64,000 nt of DNA from Acanthococcus lagerstroemiae (lineage: Eukaryota; Arthropoda; Insecta; Hemiptera; Eriococcidae): NCBI GenBank assembly GCA_031841125.1, contig CM063114.1, positions 11,036,001 to 11,100,000 on the forward strand. Reading direction: 5' to 3'. This document shows positions 22,723 through 34,425 of this stretch, in pieces. The number at the start of each line of letters is the position of its first letter. Within the stretch, counting starts at the first letter, position 1. The notes beneath the pieces were generated by a model, which saw nothing but the letters and a program-made list of their open reading frames with translations, was not told the origin of the DNA and made no database searches. The translations under genes and the position numbers were made by a program.

Positions 22723-24015
22723 CGCGTGTATCGATTGATAGTAAAAGTAAGTCTCACTCCGAGAGCTGAAAACGTATAAACTATAACTGAAATAAGCGGA
22801 TGTCCTGCCTGGCTGATCGAGGGAGAAAATGAATTATGAGTCAGAAGAATAATATGACAAGTGTGGTGTAGAAAAGATCACGTAAAGAAAGTACAGGTAT
22901 GAAGATGACAAATGACGTTTCTTAGACGCTCTCATCATGCTGTACAAAAAGTAGCCAGGCAGATCGATTTATACGAAAATGTACATTGGAGATGAGAGGG
23001 TGACCGTAATACTCTTGTCTTTAGTTGCTACCTACATCGTGTCTCCAGTCGCTACCTCCATGTAAGATGTCAGTACCCACCGCCAGTATCGCTTAGATCA
23101 ACTGTCTCAAAACGTGCGGAACCTATTCTATCGAACAATTAAATTGCCGTCTTCATGTACAGATTTCGAAGCACAAAATGTGTCAACGGGCCCAATGGTC
23201 TGCAGCTCCGATTTCTTTTTTTTTTTTTTTTTTTTCACATGACAGGAGCAGTTATTTTGCGATTGAAAACGTATTTTGCTAAAGCCGAATAATATCTACG
23301 CCTTACGCTGAAAGTGTGAGGGAAACACTTTGGTCTCAGGACACGAGACCTTTTCTCTCTTTTTTCTCGTTATTTCGTGCCTGCCAGTCTTTTCTTCCGC
23401 ACAAGAACTTCGCCAATCCCACTTCCGAGTTCGGTCACACGAAAATTCGAGAGTTATGGAACTCGCGATTCCATTTCACGTATACGTGCGTTACTCGACA
23501 TCTGGGGATGGTCATTTTTATGTCTCGCAAAAATTGTGTCCCTCTATTGTTTCCTTTCGTTGGTAAATTCGGCTTCCTGTACCAGCTCGTTCGTTAACAC
23601 GACCTCGGTGTCGCTTTTTCTCGTTCTCTGTCGCACCGTCTTCTTACTCAACTTCATTACGGACCTAATTGGAAAAATAATAACGGACAGGAGACAAGAT
23701 TATTTGCAAAATAAGGGGAATAAACGGGAGACAATTATACGCGACCGGAAAATTCCATTCGGTTCATTGGCCGAATTGATAGATACTTTCATAGCTACCC
23801 TTTTCCCGAGGGCGAATATTAATATTCTTCAGCGAATAAGGAAAAGTGTACAGAAATACGTCGTAAACACAGTTTTCTTTTCGTTACTTCGAGTCTCTAG
23901 TGTACATATATTTCGGCGCCGGCTTAATATTTTGAAAAATATTCGTTGAACAGAAACAATGGTAAAGCTGCCTCTGAAGCTAGTAAGCTGATGTGGTCAT
24001 GAAATGAGTACAGTT
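22723..24015. other. Unassigned; CpG-rich block with the longest open frame
   Basis: A T run (about 21) lies at 23217-23236. Positions 23320-23950 are CpG-rich and open in more than one plus-strand frame. The longest, 23377-23949, has 190 codons, with leucine/phenylalanine-rich and basic parts but no recognisable domain. Two overlapping open frames in a CpG-rich stretch argue for chance. Confidence 0.35.
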
Positions 24016-24120
24016 TATTTATTTATGTTGGACAATATTTTACCACCCCCTACCCACAGGCGAGCCCTATTTGGAGATGAGGAGTAGTTAAGATATTGAT
24101 GGCCTCATGGACACTTATGT
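24016..24120 (-). mobile_element. Possible LINE 3' tail remnant
   Basis: On the minus strand a GC-richer segment ends in CATAAATAAATAAAC, the kind of (TAAA)n tail left by Jockey-type LINEs. No coding part is visible next to it, so the call is tentative. Confidence 0.35.
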
Positions 24121-24716
24121 TAACTAACAAAAGTGAAGAAGATCAGGAGAATGTTTTGAAAATTTCGTCAGTTTATAACCCTTTTTGGGCAGGAACAATG
24201 TTATTTGAGACGAATGGAAAATGGGGAATAAATGAAGCAATATTTAATAACATTTCGAGGGGAATATATTTTCTGAAAGTTCAATACAACGCGCCCTATG
24301 GTTGCTGAGAGAAAAAATTGAGAACACTTAACACTTTCGGCACGAGAGAACATTGTACTTACTACGTTTATCTGTACCTCGCATATTTTCTTTCTGGCAC
24401 TTGAATCATTTGTACGGCTGAGAAAAATTAATTGTATGGAAATTGAAACCATTATTATGCAATTACGTGAACTTTAATTAATTATCATTAATTACGTTCA
24501 TTGTTAAAGATTATAACAACGAAATATTCTTTTTCAGCAATACCGTAACGATCAGGGCCCGGATTTTTAGGAGCTGAACTTGAGACATTTAATGGGATTT
24601 TATGAAGTAGGTTCGAGTCGACGATGTGAGAAGTTAACAAATGATAAATGAAAATAACCATTGCCACATTTCGACGTGTTTCTAACAATTGTATTTGGTA
24701 GCCCTCAAGTAATATG
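24121..24716. other. Unassigned AT-rich sequence
   Basis: Short frames on both strands carry no motif, and no repeat is seen. Confidence 0.4.
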
Positions 24717-24947
24717 AAGGGGAAAGAATCAAAACTCACAGTTGCCATTTTACTTCAAGGAGGCAAATAGGCAAAATACTGTACACGGGTGCAGGAATAT
24801 CTCTGCTGCGCCTGTAAACATGGAGTATGTTATACATATCGCACATTCACAGGTGCAGCGAAGATATTCCTGCACCCGTGTACAGTATTTTGCCTGTTTA
24901 CGCCTTGGAGGTAAAATGGCAAATGTAAGGTTTGATTCTTTACCCTT
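24717..24947 (-). mobile_element. 231-bp palindromic MITE, copy B
   Basis: It has the same length and ends (AAGGGGAAAGAATCAAAACT and inverted AAGGGTAAAGAATC) as copy A at 13060-13290. The asymmetric centre is reversed relative to copy A, so this copy is in the opposite orientation. The arms remain well paired, including CAAAATACTGTACACGGGTG and its inverse. It is non-coding. Confidence 0.85.
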
Positions 24948-25689
24948 GGTGTTCACTATAGGTTAGCTCACTGGGATGATATTAAAATTGTTTTTCATAT
25001 AAGATGTAGTAATTTGTCTTAAATTATCTCAACGAATATGGTCAGTTTTTTTGTAGCAGCTTGTCATATTATTGCTCCAAATTACAAATTTGATCTAATG
25101 AAAAGTAGAGAGTCAGAAACGTTTCTGGGTTTGACGAAGATTGAGAGTTTCTGTATAATATAAAGCTTGGTAGGGACTTCCGCCTTTTTAATTGGGAAGT
25201 CAGCATTGTCTAGGTAGCGCTAGTGTAACACACTAACACAAACTAAGTAACGCTCAACACATTGGAAACGTCTGGGGGATTATTTCAGCGTCCCTATTCT
25301 TCTACATCAAAAATCACGATTCTCAATTTCACGTAATTGCGTTGAAAAAATGTCCATAGAGGTAATTTTTTTGTCCTGGTAGCTCAGTGCTGTCGGCGAA
25401 ATTATTTCAAACAACTTTCTTTCGAAAACGATTTTTATAACACGCCAGAGGCGTTCAAAGATCAGTCCTTTTACACTTTTTTATATGAACAAGTTAAATT
25501 ATCCCACATTGTGGAAGCAGGGCTACCAACATAAGTACTTTTGGTTAGCGCTTCCCAATAATTTGATTAAGATAGGGAACAAAGATCAGCTTATAGTCAG
25601 AAAATATTTTAAGTCCCTGATCCCTGACTTAATATATCTAGAGTGCCCCTAATTGAGTGACAAAAAGTTACCAGCTGCCCTTTATTCAT
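24948..25689. other. Unassigned AT-rich sequence
   Basis: No gene or repeat is recognised. Confidence 0.4.
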
Positions 25690-26580
25690 GAAGTTTAATT
25701 GTTAGCATTTGTCCAAGTTCAGTGGCAAATTGTTGTTTTGTATGCACCAGCAATTTATGTTGTATATTCAGGTCGTCTTGTAGTTTCATTGCATCATTTT
25801 CACTACTGTTTCGTTTGAACAATTCCAGATCATCAGCATATAGTAGTGCTTGTGACGACCTTCATTTTGCAGGTAAATCGTTTATAAATAAGTTGACAGT
25901 TTTTATTCTATTGTGAAGATACGATTGTATAAGTGCAACTAGTTCTGAGAAAAAACACATAATTTCAGTTTAGCCAATAGTAGATTATGATGGAAATCAG
26001 TATAAATAACGTCTGTCTGGGTACCCATATCAATACTTTTTGCTACGTATCATAATAGTTACTTAAATTGGTGACCGCGCTCCTTCCAGCTATGAAGCCA
26101 TGTTGTTAATTACAGAGGTTATGTTTTACCTGAATATAGAAACCCTATCGTATAAGATTGTTTCGAAAATCCTAGTTGATGTTGAAGGGATAGTTATAGG
26201 CCTGTGCGAAGAAATATTGTGTCTTTTGTTTTGGGTATTAGGACTACCTTGAAACCTTCCAGATATCCGAAAATATTTCTTTTGTAATAATCATGGCCAG
26301 TAGTTCACAGCATGGTGGAACTCCATCTGGACCAAGTACTCTTTTTGGTGGCATTTTTTCAGGAATATTCAAAATTTCCTTTTCAGAAATAAGGTTCTCG
26401 GTGATATTATGAAAGCTATAATCATTTATTGATTGAAGTGGGGATTTACTTAGTTGGGAATAGTTTTGAGAAAAACTGTTTACAAATGCCTCAAATATTC
26501 CAGTATGTTCTGTAAGAGTTTTATCGTGAAGTTTGAAAATTTTTCGAGAGGCTTCAACCCCTCTTTTTTGTGGAGGTACT
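25690..26580 (-). pseudogene. Jockey-like LINE reverse transcriptase, degraded
   Basis: Conceptual translation of the minus strand, with several frame changes, gives the ordered reverse transcriptase blocks of a Jockey-clade LINE. These are a linker ending VLGPDGVPP (about 26316-26345), RPITIPSTSTRIFETI, HGFIAGRSAVTNL, DVIYTDFH, and the catalytic box YADDLELF (YADD at 25829-25840) followed by a LQDDL phrase. The two catalytic aspartates are kept, but stops and frameshifts abound, so it is dead. The endonuclease part and the 3' end are missing. It lies directly downstream (minus sense) of another Jockey piece at 26868-27840. Confidence 0.8.
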
Positions 26581-26867
26581 GAGAGCGAAACACGTTTGAA
26601 AAATGATCATATTTTGGTCCACCCTAATATATAAGTTACGTATATACTGGGGTGCAACCAGCAGAGGGTTCTCTTTGACGTCGTATAGGTCTCAAAGTTG
26701 AAATTCTATTCAATTTGCGACTTCTGTTAGTTTACCCAAGTGCTTTGAATCTTTTGAAAGAATGTATGAGATGAGAAAAATTTATACAATTTTAACGTTT
26801 GACCCCCCCCCCCCTCAAAAAAAAAGTTACTGGAACTATTTTTTCGCAATGAGATGATTGCCGGATT

Positions 26868-27840
26868 TTATTAATTATTACTTATTTGTTTATTCATACA
26901 GCCCTTTTACCTCGGCCTGGAAGGCCAGTGATAAGGGTGGTTTTAAGAGGATAATAAAGACAATGAACATGAAATTCAGGAAGAAAAAAGAAAACCCGAA
27001 AATAATGAGAGGAAGGAGGCGGTGTGTGCGTGGAGTCAGAGAAGAATCCGTCGGTGGCTGAATGTGGACAAATTATTCTTGCAAGTACTCTTATAAGTTC
27101 TGATTTAAATTAATGTTTTTAGTCTATATCAGGACTTCATTTTCCAGTTTCATAATTCAGGTAATTTTGAAAATTGATTTTTATAGGGCTGTGCTAAGGA
27201 GCTGTTTTCTACGACTCAACCTTGAAGGAACGAGAATAATAATTTTCCCTAACAGCGAAGGGCTTCTATTTTTCCATTTAGGAAATCATTAAACCATAGA
27301 AGTGAAGGTGCGCTTTTGTTATCGAGAGTTTCCATTTCGTACACTTTGACAAATTCAGAATACCGTATTGTTTTGTCATGATATTGAAAATCCGTAGTAT
27401 AGAAAATTCAGGAGACCTTTTTGCACCTTTCTAATTTCTTTATTCAGTTTAGCTGTTGTTGAATTTTACACTGTTGCTGCTGACTCGAGATGGGATCTTG
27501 CTAAATGATATGACTTTGATCGTTTCTGAATTCTAAAAATGTTTCGACTGTCTCGTGTCTTAGTATCCGTTTCCTTCTACTACACTTATTAACGACTTGA
27601 CTTCGAAAAATATAATTTCCAGTTCATTATCACCTTTAAATCTCTGACTTTGTCTCTACTTGGTGAATATCCAGTTTTTATGTGATAGGCAGTCGTCATA
27701 AGAGTCGTCAGTGTCGTGAATTTAGCTTTAATACGTCTTTTTATTTTTAGTGGTAACTTGTTTTCGATGCTCCAGATTGATAACATACACAAGTCATTTT
27801 GCAAAAGTTGTGTGTTATCTGTAGGTTCTATTCTATGTCA
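26868..27840 (-). pseudogene. Jockey-like LINE, C-terminal part with 3' tail
   Basis: The minus strand at 27589-27804 encodes an open stretch starting with a LQNDLCMLSIWSIENKLPL-like phrase and ending VRDLKVIMNWKLYFS. This is the region that follows the YADD box in Jockey-type reverse transcriptases. Further on (27230-27400) comes the conserved C-terminal region, with ETLDNK and FNDFLNGKIE. The non-coding 3' part ends in AATAAACAAATAAGTAATAAT near 26868-26892, a typical tail. The 5' side is cut just before the LQ.DL phrase. It is a 5'-truncated insertion and cannot encode an active enzyme. Confidence 0.75.
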
Positions 27841-30410
27841 AATCTTTCGGGTTTTCCAGAATTTCTTCAATGATCTCGCTGGTAAGCCTTGAAAATCACC
27901 TGGTGGTGGAAAAGTGGTTGTAGTGAAATTCTTAAATCCGGTGCGAAGTTGAGATGCCCAATTTTCTTCTTCAAGCCCAGACACTTTAATGCACGTGCTA
28001 GTCCCCAAAATTAGATGCTTCTAGGTTAACCAGTAGATTTTAACATTTTTTATTGAAATTTGGCCCACTGTCGTTTCACACAAAGAACTTCACGAAATCT
28101 TAGCTAATGTTAGAAATTTTTTTTTTAAACAGAGAGGTGCTCTGTGAAAAGATATCATACGTTGGAAAAGTGAATTTTGGCCTACAACACAAAATGGATT
28201 TTCAAGTGAGAAATTTCGTTTTTCAGATTTCAGCGAAAACTGCCTCTAGATCCATCACCTGACTATAGTGTACAGGAGCTAAAACTTCAGCTGCTTTTAC
28301 TTGAGTTAATATTGAAGATAGAGACTTAATTTATTTGAAATGCAGGCGCATTTGTGCTCTATCTGATTCTACCAAAAACTGAAGAATAAGTTCTTCGACG
28401 TATGTCACCTTTTCACAGAATGCCTCACAAATGAATAAAGGAAATGAAAACAACGTCTTACTCTACCCTAATGTAAGTACATAAATGTCTTTCACCTTAT
28501 TTGTAGGTAGGTATTCTGGTCTCGTGGGTAATCGTGTTTTGGTTTTACTTCATTTTTGTACGAAAACGATGTTAGAAAGTTGCAAAATTGTTTTTCTTCC
28601 ATAACTTGACGTGGAATGTTCCGTAAAACTTGGTGAATTGCTCAGTTACCTAGTATTGTTCGTTTTGCCTCTCGATTTATTTTAGTGCCAGAAATGCATG
28701 AGCAAAGTAATTTCAAATTCTTAAGAATGAGCTAAAGTTGAGTCTGAGAGGCGTATCTATGTTATATTCATGACCACAGCTTGTGGGGCAGTTTTCTCAT
28801 CGTCATCGCTTTATGAGATTTGATCGCCAAAAGAAGTTACCTCTTGAACTCTACCAACTGAGATCCGATTTCTCCCATTAGAACTTGTCGAAGTCGCCCA
28901 TCCTCCATTCGGTGCATCTGTTTAGGTCTGTGTACCTGCTCAGCCGTGATTGCTGATATCATCGCCAGACCTCCACCGAAATCACTTCACGCTTTTGGAA
29001 TATTTTGTATTAGCTCGAGTGAAACAAAATAGCACGAATTACAGTCGTGTAAGTTTTTATGTTTTGAAACGTAATTCCGAGTTCGCAGACTGCGCGAAAA
29101 ATATCTACATTCGTGTATACGACGAACAACGAGTCGAGTATTTCGAAAATATTCTCATTTCTAAACTACGGATAATAAAATCCAGATACGCTTCATTCGG
29201 GTAAAATTTTTATATATTTTATTTTCGCGACTACGCCAAAGTTTGCGAACGGGGAGAAAATAGCATCTAAGATGATAACTTTCATCAGAAAAATTCAGTT
29301 TCGTGGAAGCGAGGCAGAGAAAAAGGAAAGAAAAAAGAAAGTGGTATACCTTCTCTTCTATATAAAGTTGCCGGCGAATTTCTTTTTGCAGCGTTTTCGC
29401 AATTATAACCTCGTGCCGGGGAAATGTAAACGTGTTTCAGAATTTTCCGAACTTGGCGAAAGCTGTGCTGCAAAAAAGGGAAATGTACGGCGAACAGAAT
29501 TATAAGCGACGACTGGCACGATTAGCATTCTAATTGAAACACACGCACCGATTTCTGCGTTTTGTTTGTGCCAAAACGCGAAGTTCTGTGCCGAAACACG
29601 ACTGAATGTGACTGCCATCAATTTTGCTCTCGGCTCTGGTGCTAAATTCCAGCTTCTGTGCGGTAAATGTGAGAGCGAGACGAAAAACATTCTTTAATCC
29701 TCCCACGGAGACCGCGAACATCTCATTCAATAATTTCGGCTTGAAAATGATGAGGAATAATGAGGTTCCCCTGAAATGAGGGAAAGAAGGTCCGATGACT
29801 TCACAAAGCTCCCACGGATACTAAAAGATAATAAGAGACACTTTAAGCCGACTCTGGAAGGATGCTGTTATGTATGGATCATGTTTGTCTCATATTTCCT
29901 ACCCACACTTGTAACGTTTATGTCGCTAGCCCCCTTTCCCCGTGAAATTTGGAGAGGAAAGGCTTAATTACAATACTCGTCTCTTCTAAATTGGATTTCA
30001 AGAAAGTGGTGTCATCCCAAACTAGGTTTCAGGATCGTTAGTAGCATCATATTTTTGTGCTTATTTTGCACGGTTCTAGTTAACCTCGAATTCTGTGTGC
30101 TCATCGGAGCTTTATAATGAGGAGAGGCTGTATGTCAGCACCGCAAATTTTGGGTGGAAACATCTTTAGGGGTGGTACACGGCTACAGAAAACTAGTACA
30201 TAACTGTTGAGCTCAATATTGGCCCGTTGGAATTTTCCTTTAAAAAAATAATAATAACTTTTAAATTTAAGAAGAAAGACAAAAAAAGTTGGGTAGTCTT
30301 TTTCATTGTGTGTATGGATGAGGGAAGGGGGTAGAAGTTGTGTTTAATTGGACAACAATAAACAGTTTCTCAGAACAGAAATTTCAAAAAAATTTGCTCT
30401 CAAAAAGCTG
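27841..30410. other. Unassigned; CpG-rich block 28960-29760
   Basis: Positions 27841-28950 are AT-rich with nothing recognised. Positions 28960-29760 are CpG-rich and carry overlapping frames of 60-95 codons on both strands without motifs. Positions 29770-30410 hold nothing recognised. Confidence 0.4.
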
Positions 30411-31250
30411 CTGGTGTCTACCGATAATCAAAGTCATCTGATTTGAAAAGAGGTCATCTAAATCATCTAAAGTCACCTTTTTTGGCTGTAGGTCATCGAA
30501 AAAAAGTTTTATTTTATTAAATAATTGGGAAGAACTGCCAAAATAACATAGCAACTTAAGCTTATTGCACAGACGTCAGCTAATGAGTAGTCAGCAAGTA
30601 TGAATGAAATACAGTGAAACCTCCATAAGTCGAAACTATATAACTTGAAAAACTGTGTAAAGCAAACTAAAACTGATTTCTCTTGAAACTCTCATATCAC
30701 TCAATGTAAGATTAGACTGATTAAGTCAAAATGTTGTAGTCATAACTCGAAATGAAGGAGGAGACTTTATAAGTCGACCGTTGTCATACATTAGACTCTA
30801 CGACTCGAAACATGACGTGGAAAAGACTCTATAAGTCGACCGTTGCCGTAAAATTAAACTGTATAACTCCAAAAATGATGTCAAAAATAAACAGGTATAC
30901 ATCTTCGCTTCATGTTAACGCAGGACTGTATGAGGAAGAGGGAAAAAACTTTGTAACTCGAAAATTTAAAAATACATTGTCCTCTAACTCGAAACTATTT
31001 AACTCAAAAGACTGTGTAAGACGAAATTAAATTGCTTTCACTTCAGTTTCGACTTATGGAGGTTCCACTGTACATAGAAAGAGAGAATAGAAGTGATGTT
31101 TTAAATGCAACATAAAGGAAGGAAGCAACAGAAAAGTAGTAAACGATTGTAGCCAGCAAACATTTTTTGAGGCTGCTAACAAAAAAATGAATAAAGGCCG
31201 TTTGAAGTCGTCTTTTTTTTAACTTACTAATATTCTAGTATATACCCTGT
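30411..31250 (+). mobile_element. CTGGTGTCTACCG element, type 2 (interrupted copy)
   Basis: The left end CTGGTGTCTACCGATAATC and the right end (minus strand) CAGGGTATATACTAG are degenerate members of the CAGGGTGTCTAC terminus. Subterminal GGTCATCTAAATCATCTAA and ACTGCCAAAATAAC match 6799-7060. Without the nested pogo-like insert the element would be about 380 bp. It is non-coding. Confidence 0.65.
30612..31070. mobile_element. Nested pogo/Tigger-like MITE with TA duplication
   Basis: The 459-bp insert begins CAGTGAAACCTCCATAAGTC and ends, inverted, CAGTGGAACCTCCATAAGTC. Only one of the first 25 or so bases differs. TA lies on each side (30610-30611 and 31071-31072), as for Tc1/mariner-class elements, and CAGTGRAACCTC is the pogo-type terminus. 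The interior repeats TATAAGTCGACCGTTG twice and many ACTCGAAA words. The related host element at 6799-7060 shows the site without the insert. There is no transposase. Confidence 0.85.
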
Positions 31251-33039
31251 GCTATCATGTGGAAATCCGTCAGCACGTGATAAATAGCATGATTTTGAAA
31301 ACGCGTTATGTGAGCTGCTCTGAAGGAACACAGTTAGTGAACATATTGATTTGATGAGAATAATAAGTTCGAACCTTGAGCAACACTGTGTGCACTGTGG
31401 TAGCATTGCAACTGGGTTTGTTGGCCGCGCAACATTGATGGTCACGGTGTGATGAACACAGTGGTGATGCAAGCGTGTTGTGCAGCCAGTGTTGCTAAAG
31501 TTTCAAACTAGTTCTTCTAAAAAAACTGGAATATATTTTAGTCACTAGCCGCCTTCCTTGAGAGATAGTCGCATTTACCCGCGTTTGTCCGAATGCTTTG
31601 ATACCTTTTTTTTTGCTTTCCGAGGGAAACTTGCCTGTGTATTGCAGGAAATGATATTCTGTGAAATTCTTCACCAAAACTTGAGAACTGATTTTCAGAA
31701 AATATACCTATGTACGTGTCATTAGTATGGGTTATCTACTTGTTCCTTTTTCATAAGAAATTCTAATTTTCTGTAGCAATGAACAACACTTGAGCGCCTG
31801 TCCACAGCAGAGAATTTTACAGTTTTCAAAGGCCAGTTTTTGAAAATATCCACATTCTTTGAGTATACGTATCGCTTTTTCGCTACTATAGTATCCTGCA
31901 AACTCCCCGCCCTTCTATTGGATTCAGTTTTCTCAACTTTTCAGGTCCTCTTACAGTTCTTCCCCACATTATATAATCAGAATTAAAATACACTAATAGA
32001 ATTTTTCCACAGTTGGAAGATTCGCACTACTTGAACTTCTTTTCCCATTTTGCACCAGCCCGAGGGTAATTCGTTTATTTTGCAAACTGAGACGCTAATC
32101 GATCTAATTTCTTACATCGGTGACCATACTGTTCGTTGAGCGCAAATTTTTATGTATTTACCCAAAAATATCTCACTAGTACCGTGGATGGTATTGAGAA
32201 AGCCGCCTGCCCGAGTGGGAACTATGCTCTCAACGATCGTTAGTTGATTGATGGAAAACTCGGTGAGACCTTATGGAATAAGGGGATCCTTCTATATTTT
32301 TTTTTCCTGTCAGAAAATTAATTACCGCTGCGAAGGGTTTGTTCCATTGAATTCGAACGAAATTCTTCTGATTTATTCACCCATGTGTAAATAAAATACC
32401 GGTTCATGTTGTTCGCAATCCTGTGATTGTGGTCTACATGCGGGATGGGACGAGATTTACCTTAAAAGAGGTCCGCCATTTGGCGAGAAGCGAACATCCA
32501 AAAAATGAAGGCAAGAGGGAAGTAAACAAACGAAAGCACTGCGGCGAGAAAAAGCGGTCGAAGAAAAAGGAAAGGAATCAGTTTTCTTGAGAAAAACGGA
32601 CCTACAGTTTTAGAGGGTGAAGGGGGGGGGTCAGTGATTGACGACTGTCTGGATCCGTGTTTGAGTATTGTTTCTTCGTACTTCTTGGCTGGATTTCATC
32701 GTTTGTAGGCGTATTTCATGACAATACGTTTATTTTGGGTCTGATTTGTTCCAAATTAATTGTTTTTGATCATTCTTGAGTAAAAAATAAAAGAAAAAAG
32801 AAAAAAAAGTCACGTGAAAGAGAAAAACGAGAAAGAAGTTGAGAATTAGAAACTTTGAAACACGCATCGTGGCCAGGGGTACGTTGAATTTCCCTGTACA
32901 AAAATATCATTAAGTCAGGATACCATAACTACATATTTACAGAGGACGGAGTACTGGCGGATGGATAGCTGGACGGGCACTGCTCTGGATAGGTACCTAT
33001 AACAGAGTTGAAAATCACTTTTGAATACGGGCACAAAAC
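31251..33039. other. Unassigned
   Basis: AGCAACACTG at 31379 and CAGTGTTGCT at 31486 are inverted hAT-like words but point outward from each other, so no element is called. A 9-base G run lies at 32622-32630. No gene is recognised. Confidence 0.4.
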
Positions 33040-33400
33040 ACTACTGCACCATAGCCCAAAACTAATAACATAGCAAAGCATTAAAGCGATCGTATTCTTT
33101 GGCCCAGTATCCGACTAACACCAACATACCAGGGGGTCAACACCTAGCCCGCACGAATGCCTAGTACCTTGGTAGTCCCGGCCCTGAAGCTGTGCGGCAA
33201 GCTCAGTGTGCTGTCCGGAGACTCGACCGAATACCTGGACCACAGCCGGATCCACATTGTCACCTGGGTAAGGTAACGTCTACCCGCACAGTGGAGAGCC
33301 TAGGGCATCAGATACGCTCCCGCCGGCGAGATAGTAAAGCGAGCAAGCGTGAATATAAAAGCAGTTTAGAAAGCCATAAGAACATGTGTACTCAGTAAGC
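33040..33400. other. GC-rich segment, possible old LINE piece
   Basis: This stretch is markedly GC-richer than its surroundings, with phrases such as CCTGAAGCTGTGCGGCAAGC. It looks like transposon-derived sequence, but I cannot match a family. A short plus-strand frame across it has no recognisable motif. Confidence 0.25.
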
Positions 33401-33734
33401 AAAACACCTTAAATTGGCGTTTTTCACCAACACACCACAACTAATTCGACAACAATACCGAAATACGGATTAGGTATGTACAAGTCGATCTCCACTAACA
33501 GGATTTTGCCACCGTCATTCACTAGATTCCACGAGGCATGAGCTCGCGAGGACCTTGGCACAAGGGATGCGTTTCTCGCCCTCCAGTAGGTTCTCCATGC
33601 GAACCAGTCATGCATACAAGCGGGTGAAAGCGGAGGGAAATGAAGCGAACAGGCGCGTAAAATTCGACTTTACACGGGGTGTATTTATTTAGACCGAAAT
33701 TTACCCTTACTTGGTCATGCATGGTTCTCGTCGC
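33401..33734. other. Unassigned
   Basis: Mixed composition with short frames on the minus strand. Nothing is recognised. Confidence 0.4.
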
Positions 33735-34425
33735 AGTTAGTTTTTTTCAATCTATTTTGGTTTTGGTGGTTTCTGAATGATAGCGGTCGTTTTTTTGGTT
33801 AATCGGGCTCACAAGTGGGATGATTTAATTGTTTAGTCGCTTTTGATTTGTTGTGTCCAGAAGACGTATTTTGGTCGCAGTTAGTTGGTTTTAGTCAAAT
33901 TCGATTGTTTTTGGTCAGTTTTGGTAGACTTGTTTGTCCTTTGTCGTCTTTGATCATGTTTGGTCAGTCAAATTTGTTCTTTCCGTTATCGGTTTTCGTC
34001 GTTGTCGGTCAGTTGTGATCGAATAAGATTTAGTCGTTTTTGGTTGATTTTGGTGAAAACTGATTGTCTTTGGTACGCTAGATTTGGGTTATATGTGGTC
34101 AGATTTGGTCATTTTTGGTCGGATTTGGTTATTCTAGTTCTTCAGTCAGGTTTATTTAATGAACGAATTTAGTCATTTTACTCCATTGTTGGGTCAAATT
34201 TGGTGAGTTGTACTGGTAACCCGATTTATTAATTTCTAGTCGTATGTTGAGTTCAGCTTGCTTTTTGCCCCGTTTTGGCCATTCTTGGTAGGATTTGTCA
34301 TATTTTGTCAATTTTGGTCTGTTTTGACTACCTCAAATGGTCTTTGGTCATGCTTGGTTTAGGTTGCATTTGGTCAAATGTAATCACTGTCGACTGAATT
34401 TGGTTCGATTTCAGTGAAATGGAAG
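33735..34425 (+). repeat. TTTTGGTC short-period array
   Basis: Nearly 700 bases are made of TTTTGGTC, TTTGGTCA and TTTTGGTCGG variants spaced about 9-15 bases apart, on the plus strand throughout. Units are degenerate, so the array is old or its drift is tolerated. A similar but shorter array, using TTTTGGTACA, fills the MITE at 6187-6510. The 70-codon frame inside is a by-product of the repeat. Confidence 0.75.

Noticed and set aside
31379..31500. hAT element between AGCAACACTG and CAGTGTTGCT
   Set aside because: The two ends point outward, so they cannot bound an element between them.
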